Shown here in pieces: positions 1 to 9,255 of a DNA stretch of 64,000 nt. Source of the DNA: Maricaulis maris (lineage in GTDB: Bacteria; Pseudomonadota; Alphaproteobacteria; Caulobacterales; Maricaulaceae); assembly GCF_036322705.1 (NCBI RefSeq), contig NZ_AP027270.1, positions 2,109,501-2,173,500 on the forward strand, written 5' to 3'. The first letter of the stretch is position 1; each line of letters opens with the position of its first letter. The notes beneath the pieces are model-generated. The model made no database searches. It worked only from the letters and a program-made list of their open reading frames with translations, and had not been told where the DNA came from. A program made the translations under genes and the position numbers.

Positions 1-62
1 GCGTTCATATTCCCGTCAGGCGCGAAATGACACGGTCAGGTTCGCAAAATCGGGAGGATCAC

Positions 63-524
63 ATGATCAGATCTGTCAGGATCATCGCCTGCAGCCTTGT
101 GCTTGCCGTCGGCTTCGGCGGCCTCGCCAGCGCGGCAACGGAGCCAGTCCGCGCTACCCAGCCAGCCGCCAAGCTGACCGCGCAGGGCAGTGAGAAAACG
201 CTCCAGAGACGACATTATGATCGCCGCCAGCCGGCGCGCGGACGTCACCATTACCGGGATCGCCGATCCTCGCGCGATCACCATGACTATCGCCGGGACC
301 GCCACGTTTACCGCGGAGGCCGGTATGACAATCGCCGGTATGACTATCGCGGCGGTCGCCAGCATGCCTCGCGCTGCTGGAGCCAGAACCAGCGCTCGCA
401 TTTCCGCGGACAGCCGGCGCTGATCTCGGTCCGCGTCTGCCGCGACCGTTATGGACGCAGCTATACGGTCCGGGGCTCCGAGCGCCTGGTGCGCTATCTA
501 CGCGGTGCCCGTCGCCACTGGTAG
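63..524 (+). CDS. Small secreted Arg/His/Tyr-rich basic protein
   Basis: This 153-residue protein starts with a clear signal peptide (hydrophobic residues about 5-24, cleavage probably after the Ala-Ser-Ala stretch). The mature part is extremely basic, with many Arg-Arg, Arg-Asp, His and Tyr repeats at residues 45-105, then a more ordered tail with two Cys and a Val-Arg-Gly-Ser motif. ATG 63 is preferred over the in-frame ATG at 27 because it sits directly before the signal peptide and follows a GGGAGG ribosome site. I do not recognise a named family. Binding of polyanions such as DNA, LPS or nucleotides would fit the charge, but that is inference. Confidence 0.75.
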   Translation: MIRSVRIIACSLVLAVGFGGLASAATEPVRATQPAAKLTAQGSEKTLQRRHYDRRQPARGRHHYRDRRSSRDHHDYRRDRHVYRGGRYDNRRYDYRGGRQHASRCWSQNQRSHFRGQPALISVRVCRDRYGRSYTVRGSERLVRYLRGARRHW

Positions 525-575
525 CCCCCGCCGAACCGAGCCCCCGGCCCCGGCCCGGCCGGGCATGAACAGACC

Positions 576-606
576 AGCCCCGCGCCGGGATATCCGGCGC
601 GGGGCT
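576..606 (+). terminator. GC-rich hairpin after the basic secreted protein
   Basis: A 13-bp near-perfect inverted repeat (AGCCCCGCGCCGG / CCGGCGCGGGGCT) with a 5-nt loop lies about 50 bp after the stop at 524. No T-run follows, so it may be a weak terminator or an mRNA 3'-end stabiliser. Apart from this hairpin I see nothing else in the spacer before the tRNA. Confidence 0.45.
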
Positions 607-740
607 GATGCCGTGAGCCGGCTGGGTCAGGCTGCCGGTGAAAGGCCCGGCGATCCTGCATGACAGGCATGTGCAATCCGGCAAAGGAATGGCTTGATTT
701 TGTCCAGCGGACGCGTATTTTCCGCCGCTTCCCAACCGGC

Positions 741-816
<76 letters not shown>

Positions 817-969
817 TTTTCCATTATCCCCGTTCCGCTCGACCCGAGCCGGATGCCGTCGTCGGTGCCGGGGTCGGTGCTCACATGGGATGTGCTCAGG
901 GCTGCGGGGTATGGATCTGATCCGGCGCGGTGAACACCACAGGGTGCATTGACCGGATGAGCGCCAGGC

Positions 970-2130
970 ATGACTGTGGCGCGAACCAGAGCCGGAAGCC
1001 CCATCGTGTCCACCTCGCCTTCCCTGTCGCCGCTGATCGGCGTCGTCCTTCTGATCGTGCTGGCCGGCTGTAGTCATGCGCCGGCTCGCATGCCCGTCAT
1101 TGAGCTGGGCGGCGCCGAAGGCCGTAGCGAACCCATCCTGATCGCCACCACACGGGCGCCCAGCGACGACCCCGCATTACGGCTCTCCACCACACGCGGC
1201 GAGCTGTCCTTTGCCCGGGCCGATGTCTGGGTCCCGGCCAACCGGCTGCCGGGCGAAGTCGTTCTGCCCTCGCGACAGGTTGATCCGGCCCGGGAGTTCG
1301 CCCTCACCGGCTATCAGCCGGACCTGACCCGCAGCGCGTGGTCGGCCATGCTGGAGCGCCAGCTTTTGGCCCTGCCACTGGCCGAGCGCCAGGTCTTCGT
1401 GTTCGTGCATGGCTTCAACACGCCCTTCTCGGACGGGCTCTATCTCAATGCCCAGATCCTCAACGATTTCGGTGTCCGCACGGCGGCTGTCCACTACGCC
1501 TGGCCGTCTGCGGGGCAGTTCCCGGCCTATCTCTATGACCGCGACAGCGCCCAGTATGCGCGCGACGGCCTGGCAGAGGCGCTCGAAGCCATCGCCGACA
1601 GCCCGGCCGTCTCGATCACCATTCTGGCTCACTCGATGGGCTCACTGGTGACGATGGAAGCGCTGCGCCAACTGAGCCTGGAAGGGCGGACGGAGGTGCT
1701 GGGCAAGATCGACCCGGTCATCCTGGCCTCGCCCGACATCGACTTTGACGTCTTCCTCAATCAGCTCGACTCGCTGGACCCGCCGCCCGGGCACATGACG
1801 GTCCTGGTCTCTGATCGTGACCAGGCCCTGATCCTGTCGGACACGCTGCGCGGCGGCGGGCGCTCTCGGCTGGGCATCGGCGCCCAGCGGGATGTGCTTG
1901 TCGATCGCGGACTGGCGGTCGTCGACATGAGCGGGCTGCGCGACGGCACGCTGGTCGGGCATTTCGATTTCGCGGCGTCGGAAACCCTGATGCAGCTGGC
2001 CGCTTCAGGCGCCCTGACCCAGGCGCTCAATGGCGACACCCGACCCTCCGGTGAAACCGGCGTCGGCGCACTCGCCGACATCGCTGCCCGGATCATCTAC
2101 CTGCCCGCCCGCGCCCTCGGCGAACGCTGA
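970..2130 (+). CDS. Lipoprotein alpha/beta hydrolase of the DUF900 type
   Basis: The protein has 386 residues. An N-terminal hydrophobic segment ends in the lipobox L-A-G-C (Cys34), so it is probably anchored in the outer or inner membrane facing the periplasm. An alpha/beta-hydrolase core follows: the oxyanion strand VFVHGFN at about 142-149, the nucleophile elbow A-H-S-M-G-S with Ser about 222, and a late Gly-His-Phe-Asp that may supply the catalytic His. DUF900 members are predicted esterases or lipases of unknown substrate. A GTG at 1006 would give a more typical 21-residue signal peptide and is a credible alternative start. The gene stands alone, just after the tRNA. Confidence 0.85.
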   Translation: MTVARTRAGSPIVSTSPSLSPLIGVVLLIVLAGCSHAPARMPVIELGGAEGRSEPILIATTRAPSDDPALRLSTTRGELSFARADVWVPANRLPGEVVLPSRQVDPAREFALTGYQPDLTRSAWSAMLERQLLALPLAERQVFVFVHGFNTPFSDGLYLNAQILNDFGVRTAAVHYAWPSAGQFPAYLYDRDSAQYARDGLAEALEAIADSPAVSITILAHSMGSLVTMEALRQLSLEGRTEVLGKIDPVILASPDIDFDVFLNQLDSLDPPPGHMTVLVSDRDQALILSDTLRGGGRSRLGIGAQRDVLVDRGLAVVDMSGLRDGTLVGHFDFAASETLMQLAASGALTQALNGDTRPSGETGVGALADIAARIIYLPARALGER

Positions 2131-2169
2131 TACCGGTCACCCCGGTCGATACCGGGCACCAGACATGAA

Positions 2170-2205
2170 AGCGCCCGGACCGAGGGGGAGAGAGGTCCGG
2201 GCGCT
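2170..2205 (-). terminator. Terminator of the chemotaxis receptor gene (possibly bidirectional)
   Basis: A perfect 12-bp inverted repeat (AGCGCCCGGACC / GGTCCGGGCGCT, 12-nt loop) lies between two converging genes. Read on the minus strand the stem is followed by TTTCATG, so it best serves the receptor gene ending at 2237. It could also stop transcription from the hydrolase. Confidence 0.7.
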
Positions 2206-2236
2206 GGTGTTGCAAGGCGACATCTGGGGGGAGAGA

Positions 2237-3940
2237 TCAGCCAGCCTCGCGAACCTCTGTGAGGAAGGTTTCAACCGTCGAATTCAGTTTCTCGGCACGC
2301 TCGGAGACGGTCCGCACGGCCTGCAGGACTTCCTGGGAAGCATCGCCGGTCTGGCGTGCCGAGCGGGACACCGCCTCGACATTGTCGGACACCGAGCGGG
2401 CACTGGTTGCCGCATGCGAGACCGAGCTGGAAATCTCGCGGGTCGAGGCGCTCTGCTCTTCGGCCGCGGCAGCAATCGCCGACGCCGAGCGGGAGATCTC
2501 GCCGACAGCCCGGGTAACATCCTCGATCGAGGCCGAGGAGGACGCGGCGGCTTCCTGGATCGCCTGGATCTGGTCACGGATATCGTCGGTTGCCTTGGCC
2601 GTCTGTGCCGCCAGCGACTTCACTTCCGAAGCCACGACCGCAAAGCCCTTGCCGGCTTCGCCCGCGCGCGCCGCCTCAATGGTCGCGTTCAGCGCCAGAA
2701 GGTTGGTCTGCTCGGAAATATCGTTGATTAGCTGGACCACATGGCCGATCTCCTGCGCCGCAGCGCCGAGATTGTCGACCACGGCGCGGACGGACTTGGC
2801 CCGCTCGTCAGCCTGTGAGGCCATGTCCGAGGAACCCTGGATCTGCTGGGTCACTTCGGCAATCGAGGCGGTCAGCTCTTCCGACGCCGCAGCGACGGAT
2901 TCGACATTGGCCGAGGCCTGGGCAGCGGAGGAGGCCATGCGGCCACTCTGCTCGGAACCCTCGGCGGCGGAGGTCGACAGCTGCTCGGCGATGGCCGACA
3001 TCGAGGCACAGGCCTCGTTGACCTCGCCCAGCATGGACATCACTTCGGCATCGAAATCGCGTGCCAGCTCATTGAGCCTGGCGGCACGGCGCTCATTGGC
3101 TTCGGCCTGGGCGCGTTGATCCTTCTCGAGATCCTCGGCCCGCAGTCCGCTTTCGCGGAAACGCTTCAGGCTGACAACGACGGCGCCCAGTTCGTCCGAG
3201 CGTTCGAGGGCATCGATATCAAGCGAGTAGTCGCCATTGGCGAGGGTTTCCGTCGCCGCCGCAATCTTGCGCACCGAGGTGCTGATCTGGCGTCCGAACA
3301 GAACGGCCAGGGCGATCAGGGCGATACCGACGCCGGTGGTCAGGCCGACAAAGAGGATGATCGAATTGCGCACACCGGCTTCGGTGGCCTCGGCGTCCAT
3401 GCGGGCCAGCGACGCGCCTTCAAGGGCGAGATCGTCGAGGTCGGAACTGATATCGTCGAACACCGCATCGAAGGGCTGCAGGAAGGCGACCGAGCTGGCG
3501 AAGTCGAGCTCGAGCATCTGGCCGACAAAGTCGAGGGCGTCCTTGTACAGGGCGAGTTGCTCGACAAGGCTGTTGAAGGTTTCGGTGCCGTCAGCAATGT
3601 CCGCGCCGGAGACCTGCAACTCGGCAATGCGGCCGGACAGCTCGTCCACGCGGGCGCCGACGGCGTCGAACTCGGCCATGACATCGATCGGGTTGCCGGC
3701 GGCCTGGGCCGTCACGACCGCGAGCACGTCACTATTAATGACCTGGAGTTCGGATTTCAGGTCGGTCAGCTCGAGCGCGGCATTCATCTCACCCATCGCG
3801 CGCTGCTGGCTCGCAGATCCCGTATGGAGCGACCAGGCGCCCAGACCGGCGACCGCGATCAGCGCGAGAATGGCGGCGATCGGTGCCACCGCGAATGATT
3901 GCGCGATTGTCAGCGTGAAAAATTTGGATGTCTTGCCCAT
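2237..3940 (-). CDS. Methyl-accepting chemotaxis protein with four-helix-type periplasmic sensor
   Basis: This 567-residue receptor has TM1 at about 16-38 and a helical periplasmic domain at about 39-190. TM2 is at about 193-215, HAMP at about 216-270, and a long cytoplasmic signalling domain reaches the end. The kinase-control hairpin is intact, with the invariant [19 protein letters not shown] stretch. The periplasmic part is all-helical and without Cys, as in 4HB-type sensors, so the ligand may be sensed indirectly. It sits 121 bp downstream of a TonB receptor and its periplasmic partner, separated by a hairpin. It may act with them, or be independently transcribed. No CheB/CheR-binding pentapeptide is visible at the C terminus. 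Confidence 0.93.
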   Translation of the reverse strand: MGKTSKFFTLTIAQSFAVAPIAAILALIAVAGLGAWSLHTGSASQQRAMGEMNAALELTDLKSELQVINSDVLAVVTAQAAGNPIDVMAEFDAVGARVDELSGRIAELQVSGADIADGTETFNSLVEQLALYKDALDFVGQMLELDFASSVAFLQPFDAVFDDISSDLDDLALEGASLARMDAEATEAGVRNSIILFVGLTTGVGIALIALAVLFGRQISTSVRKIAAATETLANGDYSLDIDALERSDELGAVVVSLKRFRESGLRAEDLEKDQRAQAEANERRAARLNELARDFDAEVMSMLGEVNEACASMSAIAEQLSTSAAEGSEQSGRMASSAAQASANVESVAAASEELTASIAEVTQQIQGSSDMASQADERAKSVRAVVDNLGAAAQEIGHVVQLINDISEQTNLLALNATIEAARAGEAGKGFAVVASEVKSLAAQTAKATDDIRDQIQAIQEAAASSSASIEDVTRAVGEISRSASAIAAAAEEQSASTREISSSVSHAATSARSVSDNVEAVSRSARQTGDASQEVLQAVRTVSERAEKLNSTVETFLTEVREAG

Positions 3941-4022
3941 GGCTCTCTCCCGGAAGACGTCACCGATATCCGGTTGTGTCGTTTGGATCAGAATTCACGT
4001 GAATCGCTGAAATCAGGGTTAA

Positions 4023-4050
4023 CGCCCCGGCACCTTTTGGCACCGGGGCG
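4023..4050 (-). terminator. Hairpin after the TonB receptor gene
   Basis: An 8-bp GC stem (CGCCCCGG / CCGGGGCG) lies 12 bp beyond the receptor stop on the minus strand. Only TT follows, so termination may be partial and allow read-through into the chemotaxis receptor. Confidence 0.5.
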
Positions 4051-4061
4051 TTCATTTCGTA

Positions 4062-6077
4062 TTAGAAGCTGCTGCTCAGACCGAACCAGACGCGGGATTC
4101 GCCCTGGGCATTCGCACCAGTGTTTTCGCCGTCGCCGAAATTGGCGTTCTGCGCGTTGACCGAAACAGCGACATGGTCGTTGAAGCGATAGCCGGCCCGC
4201 AGGGAGACGGCCACATAGGCGTCGATGTCGACCTGGGTCGGAACACCGAAGACCGGCTGCAGAGGACTGGTGGTGTCCGCGACATAGTTCACGAAACCGT
4301 CCACCGACAGCTGTTCACCGGTCCAGCCGAGATGGCCGTTGAACAGGTGGGTCGGCGTTGCACCCTCGAAGTTCTGGACATGTCCGAGGCCGAACGTGCC
4401 GTCCAGATCGTCTTCGGTCTTCTGGTAGGTATAGTTGGCATCCCAGTCCCAGTGACCTTCCGGGTCACCGGCGAAGCCGAGTTCGAAACCGGTCGTGGTG
4501 GTGTCACCCCGGTTGTCGAACAGCAGCGTCGGGATGGTGACGGCCGGCGGCAGCAGATCCGGGAACAGGCCGAACTGGCCGCGGACATCCGACGTGTCCT
4601 GCATGAACACCGCAGCGCGCATGTCGATCGTCGGTGTCAGGCTGCGGTCATAGGCAACCTCAAAGCTGTCCACGATCGACGGGACCATGTTCGGATTGCC
4701 CGACAGGATGATCGGATTGCCGCCGGCGGTCGTCTGCAGCGTAAAGCCGATGTCGAAGGAGGTCGGCGCCTGGATGCCACGACCGGCCATGAAGCGCATC
4801 GAGCCACCAAAGGACGGGCGCCAGACGAGCGCCGCATTGTAGGAGAACTCTTCGAATGAGACCGAGTAATCGTCCTGGGTAAAGCTGTACAGGGCGGTCG
4901 GTGCGCCATCACGGCTCCAGTCGACGACGTCATAGCGACCGGCCAGGGTCAGGTCCCACGTGTTGGAGAACTTGTGGTTCCACATCACGGACGCGGCCAT
5001 CGACTCATAGCCGAAATCGCCATTGCCCGGGTCGGGGAAGGAGGCGGTCTGGCCGTCGCGGTATTCAGCGCCGATCCGGAACGTGTTGTTGGTGCCGACC
5101 TTGAACAGGTCCTGGACGCGGAAGGTGGTCAGTTCGGCGCTGAGCGGACCGAAGCTGTAGGCGATCTCGCTCTCATTGCGGTAGGCGAGAGCCGAGATCA
5201 CGCCGTAATCGGTGTCAGCTTCCAGCTCGACCTTGTAGGAGCGCAGCTCATAAAGCGCACGGGCAGACGTGTAGACCGAGGTCATTTCCGACTGGTCGAC
5301 ATTGGTGAAGGTGGCTTCAGCGGTCAGGTTGACCTTGTTGGTCAGGGCGAAACGCCCTTCAACCGCACCGGTCTCGCGGTGAAAGTCGCTGGTCGCCAGG
5401 GCGATGGCGGACGTCGCATTCACACCGGCTGGCAGTTCAGAGGTTTCCGCATTGCCGTAGCTGACGCGAACGGCAGCGCGATCACCAAACTGGCGGGCAC
5501 CGACAAAGGCCGCATCAAAGCCGCCGTCTGTCTCCACATTCACGCGGGCCGTGGCATAGTTACCATGCTGCGGGTTACGGGTGATGATGTTGACGACACC
5601 GGCGACCGCGTTGAAGCCATAGAGAGCCGACTGGGCGCCCTTGACGACTTCGATCTGCTGGATCTCTTCCAGCTGGACCGGCAGGGTCGACCAGGCGGTG
5701 TAGCCATAGCTGTCGAGATAGACTTCACGGCCATTCACCAGCACCAGGAGGCGCGGCGAGTACGGTGTGGCGGCGCCACGGATCGAGACTTGGCCGTCGC
5801 CGTAACCATAGCGGTTATAGTCGATGCCGGCATAGTGACGCAGGATGCCCGGGATGTCGTATTCCGGGAAGCGTTCGATATCGGCCTGGGTGATGATGAT
5901 CATCGTGGCCGGAACGTCCGACGCACGTTGCGGGGCGCCCGTGGCGCCCGCCGTCACCGGCTCGCCAAACAGCTCGCTCATCGCGGTATAGTCGAGCGAC
6001 TGCGCAGACGCCGCGGCGGAGAAGGCGACAGTCAGCGCAAGCACCGAGATCGACGTTGTGAGGGATTGCATTTTCAT
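4062..6077 (-). CDS. TonB-dependent outer-membrane receptor
   Basis: The 671-residue protein has a signal peptide (about 1-25) and a plug domain at about 50-160. The plug shows the typical VSIRGA, LVLVNGREV and EVVKGAQSALYG patterns. A beta-barrel follows, rich in alternating aromatic residues and ending in a terminal Phe, as expected for BAM-dependent insertion. It imports a large ligand using TonB energy; the substrate cannot be read from the sequence. It follows the small periplasmic gene by 31 bp, so the two form an operon. The length is somewhat short for siderophore receptors and closer to vitamin or colicin-type receptors. No N-terminal signalling (STN) domain is present. Confidence 0.93.
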   Translation of the reverse strand: MKMQSLTTSISVLALTVAFSAAASAQSLDYTAMSELFGEPVTAGATGAPQRASDVPATMIIITQADIERFPEYDIPGILRHYAGIDYNRYGYGDGQVSIRGAATPYSPRLLVLVNGREVYLDSYGYTAWSTLPVQLEEIQQIEVVKGAQSALYGFNAVAGVVNIITRNPQHGNYATARVNVETDGGFDAAFVGARQFGDRAAVRVSYGNAETSELPAGVNATSAIALATSDFHRETGAVEGRFALTNKVNLTAEATFTNVDQSEMTSVYTSARALYELRSYKVELEADTDYGVISALAYRNESEIAYSFGPLSAELTTFRVQDLFKVGTNNTFRIGAEYRDGQTASFPDPGNGDFGYESMAASVMWNHKFSNTWDLTLAGRYDVVDWSRDGAPTALYSFTQDDYSVSFEEFSYNAALVWRPSFGGSMRFMAGRGIQAPTSFDIGFTLQTTAGGNPIILSGNPNMVPSIVDSFEVAYDRSLTPTIDMRAAVFMQDTSDVRGQFGLFPDLLPPAVTIPTLLFDNRGDTTTTGFELGFAGDPEGHWDWDANYTYQKTEDDLDGTFGLGHVQNFEGATPTHLFNGHLGWTGEQLSVDGFVNYVADTTSPLQPVFGVPTQVDIDAYVAVSLRAGYRFNDHVAVSVNAQNANFGDGENTGANAQGESRVWFGLSSSF

Positions 6078-6108
6078 AGTCGTAGCTCTTTCAAAAACTT
6101 GTTTGCGC

Positions 6109-6618
6109 TTAGATTTCTTCGATCATCATGGCGAAGGCGGCAGCGAAGGAGACAGACGAGCTGTCGGCCGCGCCGCGATTGACCACGATGCGGACGGACG
6201 GCGCGCTCTGGACACCCATCACGCACTGGGCGCTCTGTACGCAGCCCATGTCGGTTGAGACGGTCATCACGCCAGCCGCGCTCGCCGCGCTGAACACACC
6301 GGCATCACCCGCCGCGCCGCCCAGCAGGACGGCCGCGTCAGCGCCGCCCAGCGAACCGGTGTCACCCATCGGGACAAGGCGGGCGTTGAGTGTCACACGA
6401 CCCGCCGACAGGCCGCCCGACATGGCCGAGGCCAGGGCCTGGGCCTCGGCTTCACTGGCCGGGTCGTAAACGATGGCAACGGTGCGGTCGGAGCCGCTGG
6501 CGCCTTCCACGAAGCCCAACGCACGGCCAATAACTTCGAGATCGCGTTGGGTGGTTTCAGCCATGACCGGCGAGGTCAGCAGCAGTCCGGCCAGTGCCGG
6601 CAGAAGATATTTGCGCAT
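6109..6618 (-). CDS. Small periplasmic protein, YfiR (DUF4154)-like
   Basis: This 169-residue protein has a clean signal peptide (1-20, cut after VMA). The rest shows alternating beta/alpha segments: a strand reading VAIVYDP near residue 47, a central AAVLLGG strand, two Cys near residue 125, and a closing section RIVVNRGAADSSSVSFA. Those last elements recall the C-terminal half of YfiR-type periplasmic regulators, which control membrane diguanylate cyclases and often sit beside TonB receptors. The match is from memory and weak. It is the first gene of the operon with the TonB receptor. A GGGAG-type ribosome site precedes the ATG. Confidence 0.65.
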   Translation of the reverse strand: MRKYLLPALAGLLLTSPVMAETTQRDLEVIGRALGFVEGASGSDRTVAIVYDPASEAEAQALASAMSGGLSAGRVTLNARLVPMGDTGSLGGADAAVLLGGAAGDAGVFSAASAAGVMTVSTDMGCVQSAQCVMGVQSAPSVRIVVNRGAADSSSVSFAAAFAMMIEEI

Positions 6619-6844
6619 TGGGGAGTAGCCCGTCCTGTTTCATCCTTGCCGCAGTGCGGCGTATGGGTCGGACCTAGGGGACGGAGATTAACCACGACTT
6701 TCGGCGCGATCATTGGATATTACCAATACTTGTAATACCTTATGACTAGAGCAAGCCTCTGCGATCTTCACAACAATGACACAACCGCCAACCTTGAGAC
6801 GCAAAAAAAATCAAGTATAGTTTGCCTCGACGAGGCGGTAGCCG
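6619..6844. promoter_or_regulatory. Divergent promoter region, TonB operon / PqiA-like gene
   Basis: This 226-bp spacer between divergent genes is markedly AT-rich (from about 6700) compared with its surroundings. It carries an ATTGG..CCAAT inverted motif at about 6713-6728, a TTGTAATACC stretch, and an A-run near 6805. It must hold promoters for both directions. No known operator could be named. Confidence 0.45.
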
Positions 6845-7402
6845 GTGCCGCACTTTCCCGGATTTCGCCTCTTTTCAGCCGACTTCCCGATGCTGGATGA
6901 AGTGATGCGCGCGACGGATAATTTTCGGCCCAGTTCAGTAACGACCGGCTTGCTCTTGCTTGCCAGCGTGCTTTTGGTGCCGGGATTACTGCTGCCCGCG
7001 ATTGAAACCCGGCACCTCGGCCTGTGGGGCGACGAGCACTCCATCCTGGCGCTTGGCGTCTCTCTCGCCGGTGATGGCGAATGGCTCCTCGCCGTCACGG
7101 TTCTGAGCTTTTCGGTCGGCTTTCCGCTGACCAAGCTGGTCTGGATGTGGCGCTTGCAGCTGATCGCCCCGGCTCCCGTTGCTGACATGGCCTCGCTGAA
7201 ACGGACGACCGATCTGCGCTGGCTGGAACGCCTGGGCAAATGGTCGATGGCGGATGTACTGGTGATTGCGCTGGTCGTGTTCAGCCTGCAGGGCAATCTG
7301 TTGCTGGAGGCAAGGCCGCTGATCGGCGCAGGCTGCTTCGCCCTGTCGACCCTGCTGGCCATGTGGGCTGCCGGACGGATTGTCGACGCCGCTCGTCCCT
7401 AG
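6845..7402 (+). CDS. PqiA-family inner-membrane protein (single domain)
   Basis: The protein has 185 residues from GTG 6845, or 170 from ATG 6890, which is an equally likely start. It has four hydrophobic segments and the PqiA hallmark FPLTKLVWMW followed by a LGKWSMADV motif. PqiA proteins accompany MCE-type lipid-transport proteins in Enterobacteria; here only one PqiA domain is present, instead of two, and no pqiB neighbour. It overlaps the converging MarR gene by 4 bp. The role is probably envelope integrity (inference). Confidence 0.75.
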   Translation: MPHFPGFRLFSADFPMLDEVMRATDNFRPSSVTTGLLLLASVLLVPGLLLPAIETRHLGLWGDEHSILALGVSLAGDGEWLLAVTVLSFSVGFPLTKLVWMWRLQLIAPAPVADMASLKRTTDLRWLERLGKWSMADVLVIALVVFSLQGNLLLEARPLIGAGCFALSTLLAMWAAGRIVDAARP

Positions 7403-7875
7403 CCGTTCCCGTCCGCCAGCAATTCCGCAGCGCGCTGGCGCAGGACGTCCAGCATCTGAGCAAGCTTTGCAATCTCGGCGTCGTCCAGACCGGTCAGCAG
7501 ATCGGCTTCGGCGTCGAGCGCGACCGGCGTGATTTCGCGATAGGTCCGGCGTCCCGCCTCGGTCAGGTGCAGATCGCGTGACCGGCGATCGCTCTCGCGC
7601 TCGGCCTGTACGACCAGACCGCGCTCGACCAACGTCTTGACGGCGCGGCTGACCGACACCTTGTCCATCGCCGCAATGTCGGACAGGGCCTGCGCCGTCA
7701 TCGGTTCGGCCTCGCCCAGCAGCGCGATCACCCGCCACTCCCAGATCGTCAGGCCGAAACGGTCCTGATAGGCACGGGCGATCAGGCGACTGACCTGGTT
7801 GGACGTCACCGCCAGGCGGTAGGGCAGATAGTCACGCAGGCTGAGAGCCGGCGGCGTCGGGGTCGGATCACTCAT
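7399..7875 (-). CDS. MarR-family transcriptional regulator
   Basis: This 158-residue protein has the winged-helix MarR layout: a dimerisation helix at the N terminus, then LTIWEWRVIALLGE, the recognition region MDKVSVSRAVKTLVERGLV, and the wing ESDRRSRDLHLTEAGRR at about 100-116. Such proteins usually repress a divergent catabolic operon and release on binding an aromatic ligand. It is transcribed away from the FAA-hydrolase/maiA pair 84 bp upstream, the likely target. The start at 7875 was chosen because the upstream extension has no MarR character and runs into the divergent gene. Confidence 0.92.
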   Translation of the reverse strand: MSDPTPTPPALSLRDYLPYRLAVTSNQVSRLIARAYQDRFGLTIWEWRVIALLGEAEPMTAQALSDIAAMDKVSVSRAVKTLVERGLVVQAERESDRRSRDLHLTEAGRRTYREITPVALDAEADLLTGLDDAEIAKLAQMLDVLRQRAAELLADGNG

Positions 7876-7959
7876 GCCCCAGAGGTGCCGGATGCCGGCG
7901 ACAGCTGCAAGGCGTTTGTTGGCTCGACGGCGCGCCCCGCCTCGGGCTATCGATAGCGC

Positions 7960-8604
7960 ATGACCGATATCATCTCCCGCCCCGCTCCGCCGCGCCTTGC
8001 GATTGATGGCGACAGCCGTACCTTTCCGGTCGGTCGCGTCTTCTGCATCGGTCGCAACTATGCCGACCACGCCAAGGAGATGGGGGCCGCCGCCGAGGCC
8101 ATCTTCTTCACCAAGCCGGCCAGCGCCGTAACCACCGACGCGGCCCTGCCCTACCCGACCGAAACCGAGGACCTTCATCATGAAGTCGAGCTGGTCCTCG
8201 CGCTGGGAGACGGAGGGCGCATCATCGCCTCCGGCGTTGGCGTCGACCTGACCAAGCGAGACCTGCAAGCGCGACTCAAGGCCAAGTCGGCCCCATGGGA
8301 AATTGCCAAGGGCTTTGACGGTTCGGCTCCGATGGGGTCGCTGCGGCTGGGCGAGCCACCGGCGAGCGGGGCGATCAGCCTGTCCGTCAACGGGGTGACC
8401 CGGCAGTCAGGCGATCTTGCCCAGATGATCCTGCCGCCGGCCGCCCTGCTGGCCGAGCTGGGCCGGTTCTTTGCCTTGCAACCGGGCGACCTGGTCTTTA
8501 CCGGCACGCCGGCGGGCGTCTCCGCGCTGGTGCCCGGCGATCAGGTCTCGGCGCGGATTGCCGGACTGCCCCCGCTCGACTTCACCCTCACCGAAAGGCG
8601 CTGA
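7960..8604 (+). CDS. Fumarylacetoacetase-family hydrolase (short form)
   Basis: The 214-residue protein is one FAH catalytic domain. The signature CIGRNYADHAKEMG is near residue 30, and the metal-binding Glu residues lie in the HHEVELVLALG stretch at about 71-81. The oxyanion and loop region ends in FTGTPAGVSAL. Short members of this family hydrolyse fumarylpyruvate, acylpyruvates or fumarylacetoacetate, cleaving a C-C bond with Mg2+. It is followed 3 bp later by a maleylacetoacetate/maleylpyruvate isomerase. The pair therefore probably completes gentisate or homogentisate (tyrosine) breakdown to fumarate; no ring dioxygenase lies in the window. Confidence 0.88.
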   Translation: MTDIISRPAPPRLAIDGDSRTFPVGRVFCIGRNYADHAKEMGAAAEAIFFTKPASAVTTDAALPYPTETEDLHHEVELVLALGDGGRIIASGVGVDLTKRDLQARLKAKSAPWEIAKGFDGSAPMGSLRLGEPPASGAISLSVNGVTRQSGDLAQMILPPAALLAELGRFFALQPGDLVFTGTPAGVSALVPGDQVSARIAGLPPLDFTLTERR

Positions 8605-8607
8605 GCC

Positions 8608-9255
8608 ATGACCACCACGCTGTACGGCTACTGGCGCTCAAGCGCGGCCTATCGGCTGCGGATCGCGCTCAATCTGAAGGGCGTCTCCTATGAGCAGGTC
8701 GCCATTAACCTGAAAGAGGGCGAGCAGGCCGGCGCCGACTGGCTGGCTATCCAGCCGCAGGGCCTGGTCCCCGTCCTCGCACATGAGGGCGACCGGCTGC
8801 TGCAATCGCCGGCTATCCTCGAATGGATCGACGAGACCTGGCCCGAACCGGCCTTCCTGCCGCGCAACGCCGCCGAGCGCTGCCGCATTCGCGGCTGGGC
8901 GTCGATCATCGGCTGCGACATCCACCCCTTGCAGAATCTGCGCGTGCTCAAGGCCGTGGCCGGCGATCTCGGTCAGGGTCCGGACGGCATGAAGGCCTGG
9001 GCCCAACGCTGGATGAAAACCGGCATGGACGCGCTGGAGACGCTGGTGAAGGCGGCACCGCGAACGGGCGAATATCTCGGCGGCCAGACCCCGGGCCTCG
9101 CGGACATCTACCTCGTCCCGCAGTGCTACAATGTCCGCCGGTGGGGGCTCGACATGGCTGACTGGCCCGCGCTCGCCGCGGCCGACGCCGCCTGCACGGC
9201 GCTGCCGGCTTTCCAGAACGCCGCGCCGGAAAACCAGCCCGACGCCGAGGCCTAG
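8608..9255 (+). CDS. maiA: Maleylacetoacetate (or maleylpyruvate) isomerase, zeta-class GST
   Basis: This 215-residue protein has the GST fold. The zeta-class active-site motif SSAAYRLRIALNLKG lies at about 11-25 and QPQGLVPVL at about 50-58. An all-helical C-terminal domain contains the family's CDIHPLQNLRVL pattern near residue 98. Using glutathione it isomerises the cis double bond of maleylacetoacetate (or maleylpyruvate) to the fumaryl form, which feeds the hydrolase encoded just upstream. The two are co-transcribed and probably controlled by the divergent MarR protein. The 3' end overlaps the converging DUF418 gene by 4 bp. Confidence 0.9.
   Translation: MTTTLYGYWRSSAAYRLRIALNLKGVSYEQVAINLKEGEQAGADWLAIQPQGLVPVLAHEGDRLLQSPAILEWIDETWPEPAFLPRNAAERCRIRGWASIIGCDIHPLQNLRVLKAVAGDLGQGPDGMKAWAQRWMKTGMDALETLVKAAPRTGEYLGGQTPGLADIYLVPQCYNVRRWGLDMADWPALAAADAACTALPAFQNAAPENQPDAEA

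Noticed and set aside
7399-8268. 289-codon extended version of the MarR gene
   Set aside because: The extension overlaps the divergent FAA-hydrolase gene and lacks MarR features; ATG 7875 is used.
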